Below, piece after piece: positions 34,271 to 42,498 of a DNA stretch of 64,000 bases. Location of the stretch: assembly GCF_013249065.1 (NCBI RefSeq), contig NZ_JABRWQ010000004.1, positions 186,001 to 250,000 of the forward strand, read 5' to 3'. Below the pieces are notes generated by a model, which saw only the letters and a list, made by a program, of their open reading frames with translations, was not told where the DNA came from and made no database searches. The DNA is from Winogradskyella litoriviva (GTDB lineage Bacteria; Bacteroidota; Bacteroidia; Flavobacteriales; Flavobacteriaceae). How positions within the stretch are numbered: position 1 is the stretch's first letter; every line of letters starts with the position of its first letter. The position numbers and the translations under genes were made by a program.

Positions 34271-34921
34271 ATGAAAAGCGAGAAGCAAAATCAACATAAG
34301 AGTAAAAGTTCTTCCCCTCTGGGGAAGCTAGAAGGGGCTTCGTCTTTAGTAATAATAAATTACGGAGCAGGAAACATTAAAAGCATCCAATTCGCCTTTA
34401 AGCGATTAGGTGTAGAAGCTGTTTTAAGTAACAATCCAGATGAAATTATTGCTTCAGATAAAGTGATTTTTCCTGGTGTAGGCGAAGCGAGCTCTGCCAT
34501 GAAAATGCTTAATGAGAGTGGTTTGGACCAACTGATTCCAACGTTAAAACAACCGGTTTTAGGCATTTGTTTAGGAATGCAGTTGATGTGCAATCACACT
34601 GAAGAAGGCGATACTAAAGGTTTAGGAATTTTTAATGCTGAAGTGAAACGGTTTTCAAACAAGGTCAAAGTGCCTCAAATGGGTTGGAATACCATTTCAA
34701 ACTTAAAATCTGATTTATTTAAAGATATTAAGGACAATGAATTTATGTATTTAGTGCATAGTTATTATGCTGAAAATTGTGATGAATCCATTGCTACATC
34801 AAATTACGAATTAGAATATGCTTCCGCATTAGAAAATGATAATTTTTATGGCGTTCAGTTTCATCCAGAGAAAAGTGGAAAGGCAGGCGAGCAGATATTA
34901 CAAAATTTCCTAAATCTTTAA
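34271..34921 (+). CDS. hisH: Imidazole glycerol phosphate synthase, glutamine amidotransferase subunit (N-terminus altered by a repeat)
   Basis: Class I glutamine amidotransferase that supplies ammonia to HisF. The catalytic Cys is in GICLGMQLM and the His/Glu pair in FHPEKSGKAGEQIL. Normal HisH begins near VIINYGAGNIKS; here about 27 residues precede it (MKSEKQNQHKS, then SSSPLGKLEGASS), and they are encoded by a family-C palindrome at 34311-34327 and flanking bases. No ATG, GTG or TTG lies at the usual start, so the ATG at 34271 is the only good candidate and the tail is probably translated. Otherwise the length of the core is normal. Confidence 0.93.
   Translation: MKSEKQNQHKSKSSSPLGKLEGASSLVIINYGAGNIKSIQFAFKRLGVEAVLSNNPDEIIASDKVIFPGVGEASSAMKMLNESGLDQLIPTLKQPVLGICLGMQLMCNHTEEGDTKGLGIFNAEVKRFSNKVKVPQMGWNTISNLKSDLFKDIKDNEFMYLVHSYYAENCDESIATSNYELEYASALENDNFYGVQFHPEKSGKAGEQILQNFLNL
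34311..34327. repeat. Palindromic repeat (family C) inside the 5' end of hisH
   Basis: CTTCCCCTCTGGGGAAG forms a 7-bp stem and continues into CTAGAAGGGGCTT, a second partial arm. It is read through in the hisH frame as SSPLGKLEGA. Confidence 0.78.
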
Positions 34922-34963
34922 TAGAAAGATAGTGCTCTTTAGAGGGTTTTAGAGATGTTTTTT

Positions 34964-34994
34964 ATCCTGCAAGGTTTCAAAAACTTTGTAGGTT
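34964..34994. repeat. Imperfect palindromic repeat (family E) between hisH and hisA
   Basis: TCCTGCAAGGTTT and AAACTTTGTAGGTT pair with a few mismatches around a short AT loop. It is a different palindrome family from its neighbour at 35022-35039. Confidence 0.55.
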
Positions 34995-35021
34995 TATAAT
35001 CAAAGTTAATAATTAAAAAGA

Positions 35022-35039
35022 TTCCTGCTTTCGCAGGAA
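35022..35039. repeat. Palindromic repeat (family A) before hisA
   Basis: TTCCTGCTTTCGCAGGAA ends 5 bp before the hisA ATG. Its right arm supplies an AGGA that could act as a ribosome-binding sequence. Confidence 0.8.
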
Positions 35040-35044
35040 ATGTT

Positions 35045-35770
35045 ATGAGAATAATACCAGCAATAGATATCATAGAAGGAAAGTGCGTAAGACTTACAAA
35101 AGGGGATTACGACACTAAAAAAATATATAACGAAAATCCGTTAGAAGTTGCCAAATCTTTTGAAGATGCAGGTATTGAGTATCTTCATGTTGTGGATTTA
35201 GATGGCGCAAAAGCCAGTCATATTGTAAACTATAAAGTTTTAGAAAGTATTGCCATTAAAACCAACCTTAAAATAGATTTTGGTGGAGGCTTAAAATCTG
35301 ACGAAGACTTAAAAATCGCATTTAATTCTGGAGCAAATCAAATTACTGGAGGAAGCATAGCAGTGAAGAATCCAGATGTTTTTGAAAATTGGATTTCAAA
35401 ATTTGGAGCAGAACGCATCATTCTTGGAGCGGATTGTAATAACGAAAAAATCGCGATTAGCGGATGGCAAGAAGAAAGCACTTTAGAAGTGATACCATTT
35501 ATTAAGGACTATCAAGCTAAAGGTATTCAGTATGTAATTTGTACAGACATTTCAAAGGATGGTATGTTAGAAGGACCAAGTTTTGAGTTGTACGAGAGGA
35601 TTTTAGACGAAAATCAGAAAATAAAACTAATAGCATCTGGTGGTATTTCAAAATTTGAAGAGTTGCCTCAATTAAAAGAAATGGGCTGCGAAGGAGTAAT
35701 TATAGGTAAAGCCATTTATGAGAATAGAATTAGTTTAAAAGAATTAGAGGATTTTATAGTTAATGGATAA
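35045..35770 (+). CDS. hisA: ProFAR isomerase
   Basis: TIM-barrel isomerase of step four, converting ProFAR to PRFAR. 241 residues with the catalytic Asp in [15 protein letters not shown] (about residue 7-9), the first phosphate-binding strand [13 protein letters not shown], the second catalytic Asp in [14 protein letters not shown], and [11 protein letters not shown]. It lies between palindrome-filled gaps of about 120 bp upstream and 90 bp downstream. Confidence 0.96.
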   Translation: MRIIPAIDIIEGKCVRLTKGDYDTKKIYNENPLEVAKSFEDAGIEYLHVVDLDGAKASHIVNYKVLESIAIKTNLKIDFGGGLKSDEDLKIAFNSGANQITGGSIAVKNPDVFENWISKFGAERIILGADCNNEKIAISGWQEESTLEVIPFIKDYQAKGIQYVICTDISKDGMLEGPSFELYERILDENQKIKLIASGGISKFEELPQLKEMGCEGVIIGKAIYENRISLKELEDFIVNG

Positions 35771-35783
35771 TCAAATTGTTGTC

Positions 35784-35804
35784 ATTCCGCACTTGATGCG
35801 GAAT
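35784..35804. repeat. Palindromic repeat (family D) between hisA and hisF
   Basis: Arms ATTCCGCA (35784-35791) and TGCGGAAT (35797-35804) pair perfectly over 8 bp, preceded by GTC. Different arm sequence from family A at 35830-35849, 26 bp further on. Confidence 0.82.
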
Positions 35805-35829
35805 CCACTTTGAAGAATTAAATAATTAG

Positions 35830-35849
35830 ATTCCTGCCTTCGCAGGAAT
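35830..35849. repeat. Palindromic repeat (family A) before hisF
   Basis: ATTCCTGCCTTCGCAGGAAT followed by GACA, the commonest form of the family in this window. It ends 11 bp before the hisF ATG. Confidence 0.85.
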
Positions 35850-35860
35850 GACAGAAAACT

Positions 35861-36616
35861 ATGTTAACAAAAAGAATAGTACCATGTTTAGACATTAAAA
35901 ACGGAAGAACCGTTAAAGGTGTCAACTTTGTAGATTTAAGAGATGCAGGCGACCCAGTTGTACTGGCAAAGCAATATGCAGATTTAGGCGCAGATGAATT
36001 GGTGTTTTTAGATATTGCAGCGACTATAGAAAACCGAAGAACCATGCATGATATGGTTTTAAAAGTAGCAGAACAAGTTAATATTCCGTTTACAGTTGGT
36101 GGTGGAATATCATCTTTAGAAGATGTAGATGATTTGTTGCATTGTGGTGCAGATAAGGTGTCTATTAATTCTTCGGCAGTAAAACGACCAGAATTAATTA
36201 ATGAGTTATCTCAAAAATTTGGAAGTCAATGCGTTGTTGTAGCTATTGATGCCAAACAAGTGGATGGCGAATGGTTAGTGCATTTGGCAGGAGGAACTAT
36301 TCCAACAGACATTAGTTTATTCGATTGGGCAAAGGAAGTTGAAGAACGAGGCGCAGGCGAAATACTATTTACCTCTATGAATCATGATGGTACAAAAGGC
36401 GGCTTTGCAAATGAAGCGTTAGCACATTTATCAGAATTGGTTAATATTCCGATTATTGCTTCAGGAGGCGCAGGAACCATTCAACATTTTGTTGATACCT
36501 TTAAAGAAGGTAAAGCAGATGCAGCATTAGCAGCAAGTGTGTTTCATTTTGGCGAAATACCAATATTAGAATTAAAAGAAGAATTAAAACAACAGGGTAT
36601 TCCTGTGAGATTATAG
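35861..36616 (+). CDS. hisF: Imidazole glycerol phosphate synthase, cyclase subunit
   Basis: TIM-barrel partner of HisH that closes the imidazole ring. 251 residues with the catalytic Asp in [17 protein letters not shown] (about residue 11), the phosphate-binding [10 protein letters not shown], the second catalytic Asp in [13 protein letters not shown], and [11 protein letters not shown] and [11 protein letters not shown]. HisH and HisF are encoded on either side of hisA, the standard order. Confidence 0.97.
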   Translation: MLTKRIVPCLDIKNGRTVKGVNFVDLRDAGDPVVLAKQYADLGADELVFLDIAATIENRRTMHDMVLKVAEQVNIPFTVGGGISSLEDVDDLLHCGADKVSINSSAVKRPELINELSQKFGSQCVVVAIDAKQVDGEWLVHLAGGTIPTDISLFDWAKEVEERGAGEILFTSMNHDGTKGGFANEALAHLSELVNIPIIASGGAGTIQHFVDTFKEGKADAALAASVFHFGEIPILELKEELKQQGIPVRL

Positions 36617-36623
36617 TTGTCAA

Positions 36624-36639
36624 TCCTGTTTAGACAGGA
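36624..36639. repeat. Palindromic repeat after hisF
   Basis: TCCTGTTTAGACAGGA forms a 6-bp stem (TCCTGT/ACAGGA), a degenerate relative of family A. It starts 8 bp after the hisF stop. Confidence 0.7.
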
Positions 36640-36663
36640 ATACAAAAAATATTAATGAAATAG

Positions 36664-36711
36664 ATCCCTGCCACAGTTTATCTTGAGCGATAGTCGAAAG
36701 GCAGGAATGAC
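36664..36711. repeat. Composite palindrome: family A arms separated by another repeat
   Basis: GATCCCTGCC and GGCAGGAATGAC are the two arms of a family-A unit, but 27-28 bp of unrelated sequence (with TATCTTGAGCGATAGTCGAAA) occupies the loop. That insert resembles half of a second repeat family, suggesting one repeat entered another. Confidence 0.65.
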
Positions 36712-36722
36712 AAAACAATATT

Positions 36723-37322
36723 ATGAACGTAGATTTCAATAAAAGTCCAGATGGTTTAGTGCCAGCAGTAATTCAAGATGCGGCAACTAACAAAATATTA
36801 ATGCTAGGTTATATGGATGCTAATGCGTTAAAGAAAACCATTGACACTAAATTAGTGACATTTTTCAGCAGGTCTAAGCAGCGACTTTGGACTAAAGGCG
36901 AGGAGAGTGGTAACGTTTTAAATTTAGTAGATATAAAACTAGATTGTGATAGTGATGCTTTATTAGTAAAGGCAAGTCCAGAAGGTCCAACGTGCCATAA
37001 AGGAACAGATACGTGTTGGAACGAATCTAATATTCAAACCTATGGTTTTATCTCTGAATTAGAAGAAACAATTGCTTCTCGCATAAAAGCAGGTAATTCT
37101 GAAAAATCTTATGTGGCTTCTTTATTTGAAAAAGGAATTAATAAAATTGCTCAAAAAGTAGGAGAGGAGGCTGTTGAAGTTGTTATTGAAGCTAAAGACA
37201 GTAACGATGATTTGTTTTTAGAAGAAAGTGCAGATTTATTATTTCATTATTTAATGTTGTTGCAAGCCAAAGGGTTTAAAATGAATGATGTTGTTGACGT
37301 ATTAAAAAAAAGAAACAAATAA
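36723..37322 (+). CDS. hisIE: Bifunctional phosphoribosyl-AMP cyclohydrolase / phosphoribosyl-ATP pyrophosphatase
   Basis: Last gene of the operon, catalysing steps two and three. HisI part (about 1-105): MLGYMDANALKKT, FFSRSKQRLWTKGEESGN and the metal-binding Cys residues in CHKGTDTCW. HisE part (about 115-199): LEKGINKIAQKVGEEAVEVVIEAKD and ESADLLFHYLMLLQAKG, an all-alpha MazG-like fold. With it all histidine synthesis steps are encoded in this operon. No clear terminator was found immediately downstream. Confidence 0.96.
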   Translation: MNVDFNKSPDGLVPAVIQDAATNKILMLGYMDANALKKTIDTKLVTFFSRSKQRLWTKGEESGNVLNLVDIKLDCDSDALLVKASPEGPTCHKGTDTCWNESNIQTYGFISELEETIASRIKAGNSEKSYVASLFEKGINKIAQKVGEEAVEVVIEAKDSNDDLFLEESADLLFHYLMLLQAKGFKMNDVVDVLKKRNK

Positions 37323-37816
37323 TTGTAGCGTTTTAAGTATTACTACAATATTTAGAAGTTTTTCTAGAACAAGTTTTTCTGGTTACAAGAAAATGAAGAT
37401 TTGATAGTATAAATTAATACAGTGACGAGATTATAATTTTCCAAATTTAATGCTATAGGAAGACTGAACTTATTATGCTATACATAATAATTATTTCTTA
37501 TTGTATCCTAAAAGCATAAACCTATGTGTAATTAATTACATCTATTAATGATGTTTTAATTTAACTGAAAGTTTAAAGTCTATAATAGTATAATGCTGAA
37601 TTTTTTTTTCTTATTGTCATAACTATATACTACTTCAAATACTTATTATTGAATCTGTTAAATTCAAATTATTTTAATTATAAAGTAATTTTCTACTACT
37701 GATAAGTATTTTACAATCAATTATGTTTAATTAAATATTTTGAAAATTAAACAGAAGGAAATATTTCTTGCCTCAGATACTAAATTGGTGTTTTCAAACA
37801 AAATTATTTAATTGCT

Positions 37817-37870
37817 TTTTATCGATTAAATATGTATTTAATCGATTTTAACGTAATTTAATCGATTTTA
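37817..37870. promoter_or_regulatory. Array of AATCGATT-type palindromic boxes upstream of the T9SS-secreted protein gene
   Basis: ATCGATTAAA at 37821-37830 is followed by two copies of TTTAATCGATTTTA at 37837-37850 and 37857-37870, exactly 20 bp apart (two helical turns). TAACGATTAA at 37881-37890 is a degenerate fourth box. Each carries the palindromic core ATCGAT or CGATTAA. The spacing and the promoter-like element 18 bp downstream suggest operator sites; the regulator is unknown. Confidence 0.45.
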
Positions 37871-37887
37871 TTGTTTTTTTTAACGAT

Positions 37888-37895
37888 TAATTTTG
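37888..37895 (+). promoter_or_regulatory. Candidate -7 promoter element of the T9SS-secreted protein gene
   Basis: TAATTTTG is an exact TAnnTTTG match followed by CG, 63 bp before the start codon and just after the AATCGATT box array. Confidence 0.5.
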
Positions 37896-37958
37896 CGTTT
37901 CAACGAATAAAAATGATGTTTTTATAAATTTGACATATAAATTTAAAACCCTAATCTT

Positions 37959-39614
37959 ATGAAAACTTTAAAATCTACATTTTTATTACTATTTGCGATT
38001 TTCGCATTTAATTTTACAAACGCCCAAATTAGCTATACCTATAATGGTATATGGTCTCCTAGTAATCCAGTTGGAGTTTCAACATCTGATGATGAAATTG
38101 AAATTGAATCTGGTGTTGCAATCATTGATGCTAACACTACATGTTCAAGTTTAGTTATTAACGAAGGCGCTACTGTCATACTTAATAGCGGTTATACATT
38201 GACTGGAGATGTTGAATTATACTCTTCTTCTTATTCTTTTGCTAGTATAATATCTAATGGTACTGTAGTTGGTGATGTAAGTTATTACAGACATGTTGCA
38301 CAAGTTGCACCTATCGGAACAAATGACTTAATATCATCACCACTTTCTGGTCAACTTTTTCCTGACTTTGCATCTGATAATGTTAATTTACCTGCTTTAG
38401 CTGATCTTAGAGCATTTGCTCCTTATAACACTGCTACAGGTTTATATGAGAATTATGACGTAAAGTTAAACCAGTATACTGAAATTGAATCAGGAATAGG
38501 TTATAGAACAGCCACTACAGACGATTCTGAGTTAGTTTTTACTGGTGAAATTAGAACAGACGATGTTTTAGATATACTTATTTCAGATGATGCTGCGGGT
38601 AGTGGATGGAATCTTATTGGAAATCCTTACCCATCATATATTGATTTTGCTTCATTCTTTGCGGTTAATGAATCTCAATTAGAATCTGGTCTAGCTCATG
38701 CTATATATGGCTTTGATGGTGATACGTCGGATGGTTGGGTTATTTGGAATCAAGCGGTTATTGATGCACCAGATGTTCCTGAAATGATTGCTCCAGGTCA
38801 AGCATTTTTCGTAAAATCTAAACCAGGTGGAGGACTTATTGATTTTACAACAAGTATGCGTTGTATTGGTTCTTCAGATGACTTTATTGCAGGTAGATCG
38901 GAAACAACTTCTCCTCACCATGGACATATTAAATTAAACTTAAGTTCTAATGGTTCTAATTTTGATTCTGATTTTTATTTTAATGACAACGCAACTTGTG
39001 GTTTTGACCCAGGATATGACTCAGGTCTTTATGGATCTACACCTCCAGAATTTTCAATTTACTCTAATTTAATAGAAGAGAACTCTGGTTTAGCACTTGC
39101 TATTCAAGCAATGAACCCAGAATCAATGGATGATGTTGTAATTCCATTAGGTGTTAATGCAACACAAGGAGAACAAATTACTATTAGTATTATTGAAACA
39201 GATATGCCAGAAAATATAAATATCTATTTAGAGGATGCTGTTACAAATTCATCAATGTTATTAAATTCTAATGATTATGTATTTACTCCAACTTCTGATG
39301 TTGCTGGTGTTGGTCGTTTTTATTTGAGGTTTACTAATCCAGAAGCATTAAGTATAGATAACTCAAAGTTGAATACAATTAGCATTATTTCTAATAACAG
39401 TAACAAAACCATTGAAATTAATGGTCAGCTTGAAAACGATACAAAAGCAGAATTATACGATATTAATGGACGTCTTATCTTAGAAAGTGCATTAAATACA
39501 AACAGTACAACTCAAATATTAGATGTAAGATATTTAATACCAGGTGTATATGTTATGGCTTTAAATGGTGATGATACCAATGAACAACGTGTAGAAAAAT
39601 TGTTAATTAAATAA
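37959..39614 (+). CDS. Secreted protein with T9SS type A sorting domain
   Basis: 551 residues: signal peptide (FLLLFAIFAFNFTNAQ), an Asp/Ser/Thr-rich body with a segment like SGWNLIGNPYPSYIDFASF found in many flavobacterial surface proteins, and a C-terminal sorting domain of about 75 residues (AELYDINGRLILES ... LIPGVYVMALNGDD ... VEKLLIK). The domain directs export through the type IX secretion system and attachment to, or release from, the cell surface. No catalytic domain was recognised, so it may be structural or adhesive. The upstream box array suggests dedicated regulation. Confidence 0.87.
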   Translation: MKTLKSTFLLLFAIFAFNFTNAQISYTYNGIWSPSNPVGVSTSDDEIEIESGVAIIDANTTCSSLVINEGATVILNSGYTLTGDVELYSSSYSFASIISNGTVVGDVSYYRHVAQVAPIGTNDLISSPLSGQLFPDFASDNVNLPALADLRAFAPYNTATGLYENYDVKLNQYTEIESGIGYRTATTDDSELVFTGEIRTDDVLDILISDDAAGSGWNLIGNPYPSYIDFASFFAVNESQLESGLAHAIYGFDGDTSDGWVIWNQAVIDAPDVPEMIAPGQAFFVKSKPGGGLIDFTTSMRCIGSSDDFIAGRSETTSPHHGHIKLNLSSNGSNFDSDFYFNDNATCGFDPGYDSGLYGSTPPEFSIYSNLIEENSGLALAIQAMNPESMDDVVIPLGVNATQGEQITISIIETDMPENINIYLEDAVTNSSMLLNSNDYVFTPTSDVAGVGRFYLRFTNPEALSIDNSKLNTISIISNNSNKTIEINGQLENDTKAELYDINGRLILESALNTNSTTQILDVRYLIPGVYVMALNGDDTNEQRVEKLLIK

Positions 39615-39634
39615 TCTTTAACAACTACACTTAG

Positions 39635-39672
39635 AAAAACTATCATAGTCTTAAGATTATGATAGTTTTTTT
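39635..39672 (+). terminator. Intrinsic terminator after the T9SS-secreted protein gene
   Basis: AAAAACTATCATA pairs with TATGATAGTTTTT around an imperfect CTTAAG-containing loop, ending in a T-run. Confidence 0.85.
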
Positions 39673-39730
39673 ATTTAATAAAAGTAGTCTTTACTTTTGG
39701 AATCTTCTTTAAAATAACGTTATTGCTCTT

Positions 39731-40516
39731 ATGTTTGACAAACGTTATTATTACCTTATTAAAATTCAATATTTAGGTTATCGTTTTCATGGTTGGCAAA
39801 AGCAACCAGATGTAAAAACGGTTCACTTAATGATAGATCGTACGTTAAAATATATTCTAAAAGATGTTAGATTTAAAACCTTAGGTGCAGGTAGAACTGA
39901 CGCTATGGTTTCTGCCAATGAAGCTGCTTTAGAATTGTTTATTTATAACAAATCCATTACTGATTTGAACGAATTTTTAGCATTGTTTAATCATAACTTG
40001 CCTCAAGATATTAGGGCATTGTCTATTAAAGAAGTTGATAAGGAATTCAATATTATTCAAGATTCTAAACTCAAGGAATATCATTATGTGTTTTCTGAAG
40101 GTCAAAAAAATCATCCGTTTTGCGCACCAATATTAACTACAATATTAGAGCCTCTAAATGTTGAAATAATGAAACGAGGTGCTAAGTTGTTTGAGGGTTC
40201 TCATAATTTTAAAACCTATTGTTATAGAGCTACAGATAAAGGTGAATATTTTAGAACCATAGAGTCTTCAGAAATTATAGATAATACAGTGTATAAAGCA
40301 AATTTCTTTCCTGAGCAATCGTATGTTTATAAAGTTGTTGGCAAGGGTTTTATGCGTAATCAAATACGGCTAATGTTTGGATGCCTAATAAAATTAGGTA
40401 GAGGAGAAGTAACTTTAGAATATATTGAAGAAACCCTAAAAAATGAAAGTACAGAAGTCATGGATTACATAGCACCAGCTTCTGGATTAATATTACATTC
40501 TCTAGATTTTCAATAA
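39731..40516 (+). CDS. truA: tRNA pseudouridine synthase, TruA family
   Basis: 261 residues of the TruA family, which isomerises uridines 38-40 of the tRNA anticodon arm. The catalytic Asp is at about 57 in LGAGRTDAMVSA; other family blocks are IQYLGYRFHGWQKQ, FHNFKTYCYR-like SHNFKTYCYR and GKGFMRNQIRLMFG. The sequence is more divergent than canonical TruA (RTDAMVSA in place of RTDxGVHA), so it could be a specialised paralogue acting on other positions; whether another truA exists cannot be seen here. Confidence 0.85.
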   Translation: MFDKRYYYLIKIQYLGYRFHGWQKQPDVKTVHLMIDRTLKYILKDVRFKTLGAGRTDAMVSANEAALELFIYNKSITDLNEFLALFNHNLPQDIRALSIKEVDKEFNIIQDSKLKEYHYVFSEGQKNHPFCAPILTTILEPLNVEIMKRGAKLFEGSHNFKTYCYRATDKGEYFRTIESSEIIDNTVYKANFFPEQSYVYKVVGKGFMRNQIRLMFGCLIKLGRGEVTLEYIEETLKNESTEVMDYIAPASGLILHSLDFQ

Positions 40517-40551
40517 AAAAAAGGTAGAAGAATTATCTAATACCTTTTTAA
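40517..40551 (+). terminator. Intrinsic terminator after truA
   Basis: AAAAAGGTA and TACCTTTTT pair around a 14-base loop directly after the truA stop. Confidence 0.65.
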
Positions 40552-40721
40552 GTTTTGGTTGGTTAAAATACCTACTTATTTCAAATACAATAAATAAGAT
40601 TTTCAATAAATATACTATTTTAAATTAAACATCTTAATAAAATTGCGATGTTGAGAATAAATAATAGGACTAATCAATTTTATTAATTGCTATATTTTGA
40701 AAATAAAATTATACTGCAAAA

Positions 40722-40943
40722 TTAATCTGCAACATGAAGTTTTGGTTCTTTGTTAACAAATTTTCCGTCTACAGATTCTCCTAATATGATTACTTCTTTA
40801 GAGCGCTCGTACATTTTTATAGCACGATGCATCTGTAATTTAGTACCACTGTAAAGTTTTACACCCGATCTTGATCCTTTATTTCTGATTTCAATATAGT
40901 AACCGTCCTTTAGTTTTGTTGGTCTTGTTGCTGGTCTACCCAT
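40722..40943 (-). CDS. Conserved hypothetical protein, 73 residues
   Basis: Small basic protein starting MGRPATRPTKLKDGYYIEIRN and containing RSGVKLYSGTKLQMHRAIKMYERSKEVIILGES. I have seen this MGRP-start family in flavobacterial genomes, always small and of unknown function. The ATG at 40943 is preferred: an in-frame start 75 bp further upstream would add a Cys/Tyr-rich segment not expected in the family. The many Lys/Arg residues and the initial RPTKLKDG would suit nucleic-acid binding, but nothing proves it. It stands alone and is transcribed opposite to its neighbours. Confidence 0.7.
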   Translation of the reverse strand: MGRPATRPTKLKDGYYIEIRNKGSRSGVKLYSGTKLQMHRAIKMYERSKEVIILGESVDGKFVNKEPKLHVAD

Positions 40944-41232
40944 AAATATATTATCTGTTTTTAAAAGTAGTGCATAATAGCAAAAATAATAGCAACTCAC
41001 AAGTTTATTTAACAACAATTATTCATGAAATATTCACTTTTATTAAACCTTAATTTAAGTTGCTTGGTATTTATTGAGCTAAACCTTATAGCATAAGAGC
41101 AAAACGTTTAATAATATGTATGCGATATTTGCTCTATACAAAATGAGTTGATTATTTATTACTATAAAAAGTACATTCTTTTCATTTAAAAAAATATAAT
41201 CAGCTATAATAATAATCTAAAATTCAATAATT

Positions 41233-42135
41233 ATGAAAGAACAATTCAATATAGCATTCGGCAATCTGGTAGATAAATTAATAGGCTGGTTTAATACTCT
41301 AATAGCAAGTATCCCAAATTTAATTTTAGCCATATTAGTAATGGTTTCAACTTATTTCGCTGCAAAATATATTAGTAGATTAGTTGGCAAACTTATAGAC
41401 AAAAAAGTAGAACAAACATCAATTAAAAATGCCATTAGTAGAGTGAGTGCAGTAGTTGTTGTTGCCCTAGGATTATTTATAGCTTTAGGCGTTTTAAACT
41501 TAGGTAAAGCGTTAACATCTTTGCTTGCAGGAGCTGGTGTTGTTGGTTTGGCTATAGGTTTAGCTTTACAGGGAACTTTAGCAAATACATTTGCAGGACT
41601 TATATTATCCTTTAGAAAAAAAATACAAATTGGTCATTGGGTAGAAACTACAGGTTATTCTGGTGAAGTAATGGATATTAATTTAAAAGATTTTACCTTA
41701 AAAGAAGCTGATAATAATATTGTCATTATTCCGAATAAAACAATTCTAGATAATCCTTTAAAAAACTATTCCTTAACTACACGAATGCGTGTTTTTATTG
41801 AATGTGGAGTAGGCTATGAGTCCGATTTAGAAAAAGTAGAACAATTAACAAAAACAGTCATTGCTAATACATTCGACCAAGTAAAAACGGCAGATGATGT
41901 AGAGTTTTATTATACGGAATTCGGCGGAAGCTCTATCAACTATTTATGTCGCTTTTGGATTGATGCAGATAGTATGCTCGAAAAGTTAAGAGCAAAAACC
42001 AAAGCGATTATTGAGATTAAGAAAGCTTATGACAAAGAAGATATTAATATTCCGTTCCCAATAAGGACGTTACAATTCGATAACAAATTAAATGTTAAAG
42101 CTCCAGATTTTAAACAAGCTTATGCAAATAATTAA
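41233..42135 (+). CDS. Small-conductance mechanosensitive channel, MscS family
   Basis: 300 residues with three membrane helices (about 18-45, 70-90, 95-125) and a cytoplasmic beta domain. The pore helix is Gly/Ala rich as in MscS (LLAGAGVVGLAIGLALQGTLANTFAGLILSF), followed by QIGHWVETTGYSGEVMDINL and VIIPNKTILDNPLKNYS. Such channels release solutes on hypo-osmotic shock. A second, larger MscS-type protein is encoded at 44191-45423. A small lipoprotein gene lies 93 bp downstream on the same strand. Confidence 0.92.
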   Translation: MKEQFNIAFGNLVDKLIGWFNTLIASIPNLILAILVMVSTYFAAKYISRLVGKLIDKKVEQTSIKNAISRVSAVVVVALGLFIALGVLNLGKALTSLLAGAGVVGLAIGLALQGTLANTFAGLILSFRKKIQIGHWVETTGYSGEVMDINLKDFTLKEADNNIVIIPNKTILDNPLKNYSLTTRMRVFIECGVGYESDLEKVEQLTKTVIANTFDQVKTADDVEFYYTEFGGSSINYLCRFWIDADSMLEKLRAKTKAIIEIKKAYDKEDINIPFPIRTLQFDNKLNVKAPDFKQAYANN

Positions 42136-42228
42136 AATAAGCTATTATCTAAAAGCTCTTAACAACAGAGCAAATAAAAATAAATATCATAGTGGTATTT
42201 GAAAAAAAATTAATTTAAAAACAATAAT

Positions 42229-42414
42229 ATGAAGAAGTTAAGTTATTTATTTATAGCATTATTTAGTTTGAGTTTAATGACAACAAGTTGTAGAGAACAA
42301 AAATCTACTGGTGAAAAAGTTGAAGAAGCTGTTGAAGATACAGGCGACGCAATTGAAGATGCTGCAGATGATGTTTCTGATGAAGTTGAAGATGCCGTTG
42401 ACGACAATAAATAA
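42229..42414 (+). CDS. Small acidic lipoprotein
   Basis: 61 residues: signal with lipobox MTTSC (Cys at 21), then a mature part of about 40 residues in which Asp/Glu alternate with Val/Ala in a near-heptad helical pattern (EKVEEAVEDTGDAIEDAADDVSDEVEDAVDD). Resembles other small helical lipoproteins of the outer-membrane periplasmic face; function unknown. A terminator follows directly. Short but well supported by the signal, codon use and terminator. Confidence 0.78.
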   Translation: MKKLSYLFIALFSLSLMTTSCREQKSTGEKVEEAVEDTGDAIEDAADDVSDEVEDAVDDNK

Positions 42415-42431
42415 TACCAAATAGTAAAATT

Positions 42432-42459
42432 AAAAAGCCATCATTACGATGGCTTTTTA
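42432..42459 (+). terminator. Intrinsic terminator after the acidic lipoprotein gene
   Basis: AAAAAGCCATC and GATGGCTTTTT form an 11-bp stem with a five-base loop and T-tail. Confidence 0.9.
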
Positions 42460-42498
42460 TATTTTTATAAAAATAAGACCATATTAGAAATAAAACCT

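Larger units (their letters stand above)
37323..37958. other. 636-bp non-coding region between hisIE and the T9SS-secreted protein gene
   Basis: Very AT-rich, with no convincing frame of useful length on either strand. It holds the AATCGATT box array and a -7 element near its right end. The left two thirds show nothing I can name. Confidence 0.7.

Noticed and set aside
35818..36045. Leftward 75-residue frame over the start of hisF
   Set aside because: It is antisense to hisF and begins in the family-A palindrome (reads CHSCEGRNL), a typical translation artefact of such repeats.
37323..37958. Possible unannotated small gene or RNA in the gap after hisIE
   Set aside because: Stops are frequent in all frames and no compact GC-richer or hairpin-rich core was found outside the AATCGATT boxes.
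39731..40516. Calling the TruA-like gene a pseudogene because of its divergent RTDAMVSA motif
   Set aside because: The catalytic Asp, family blocks and full length are intact and the frame is uninterrupted.
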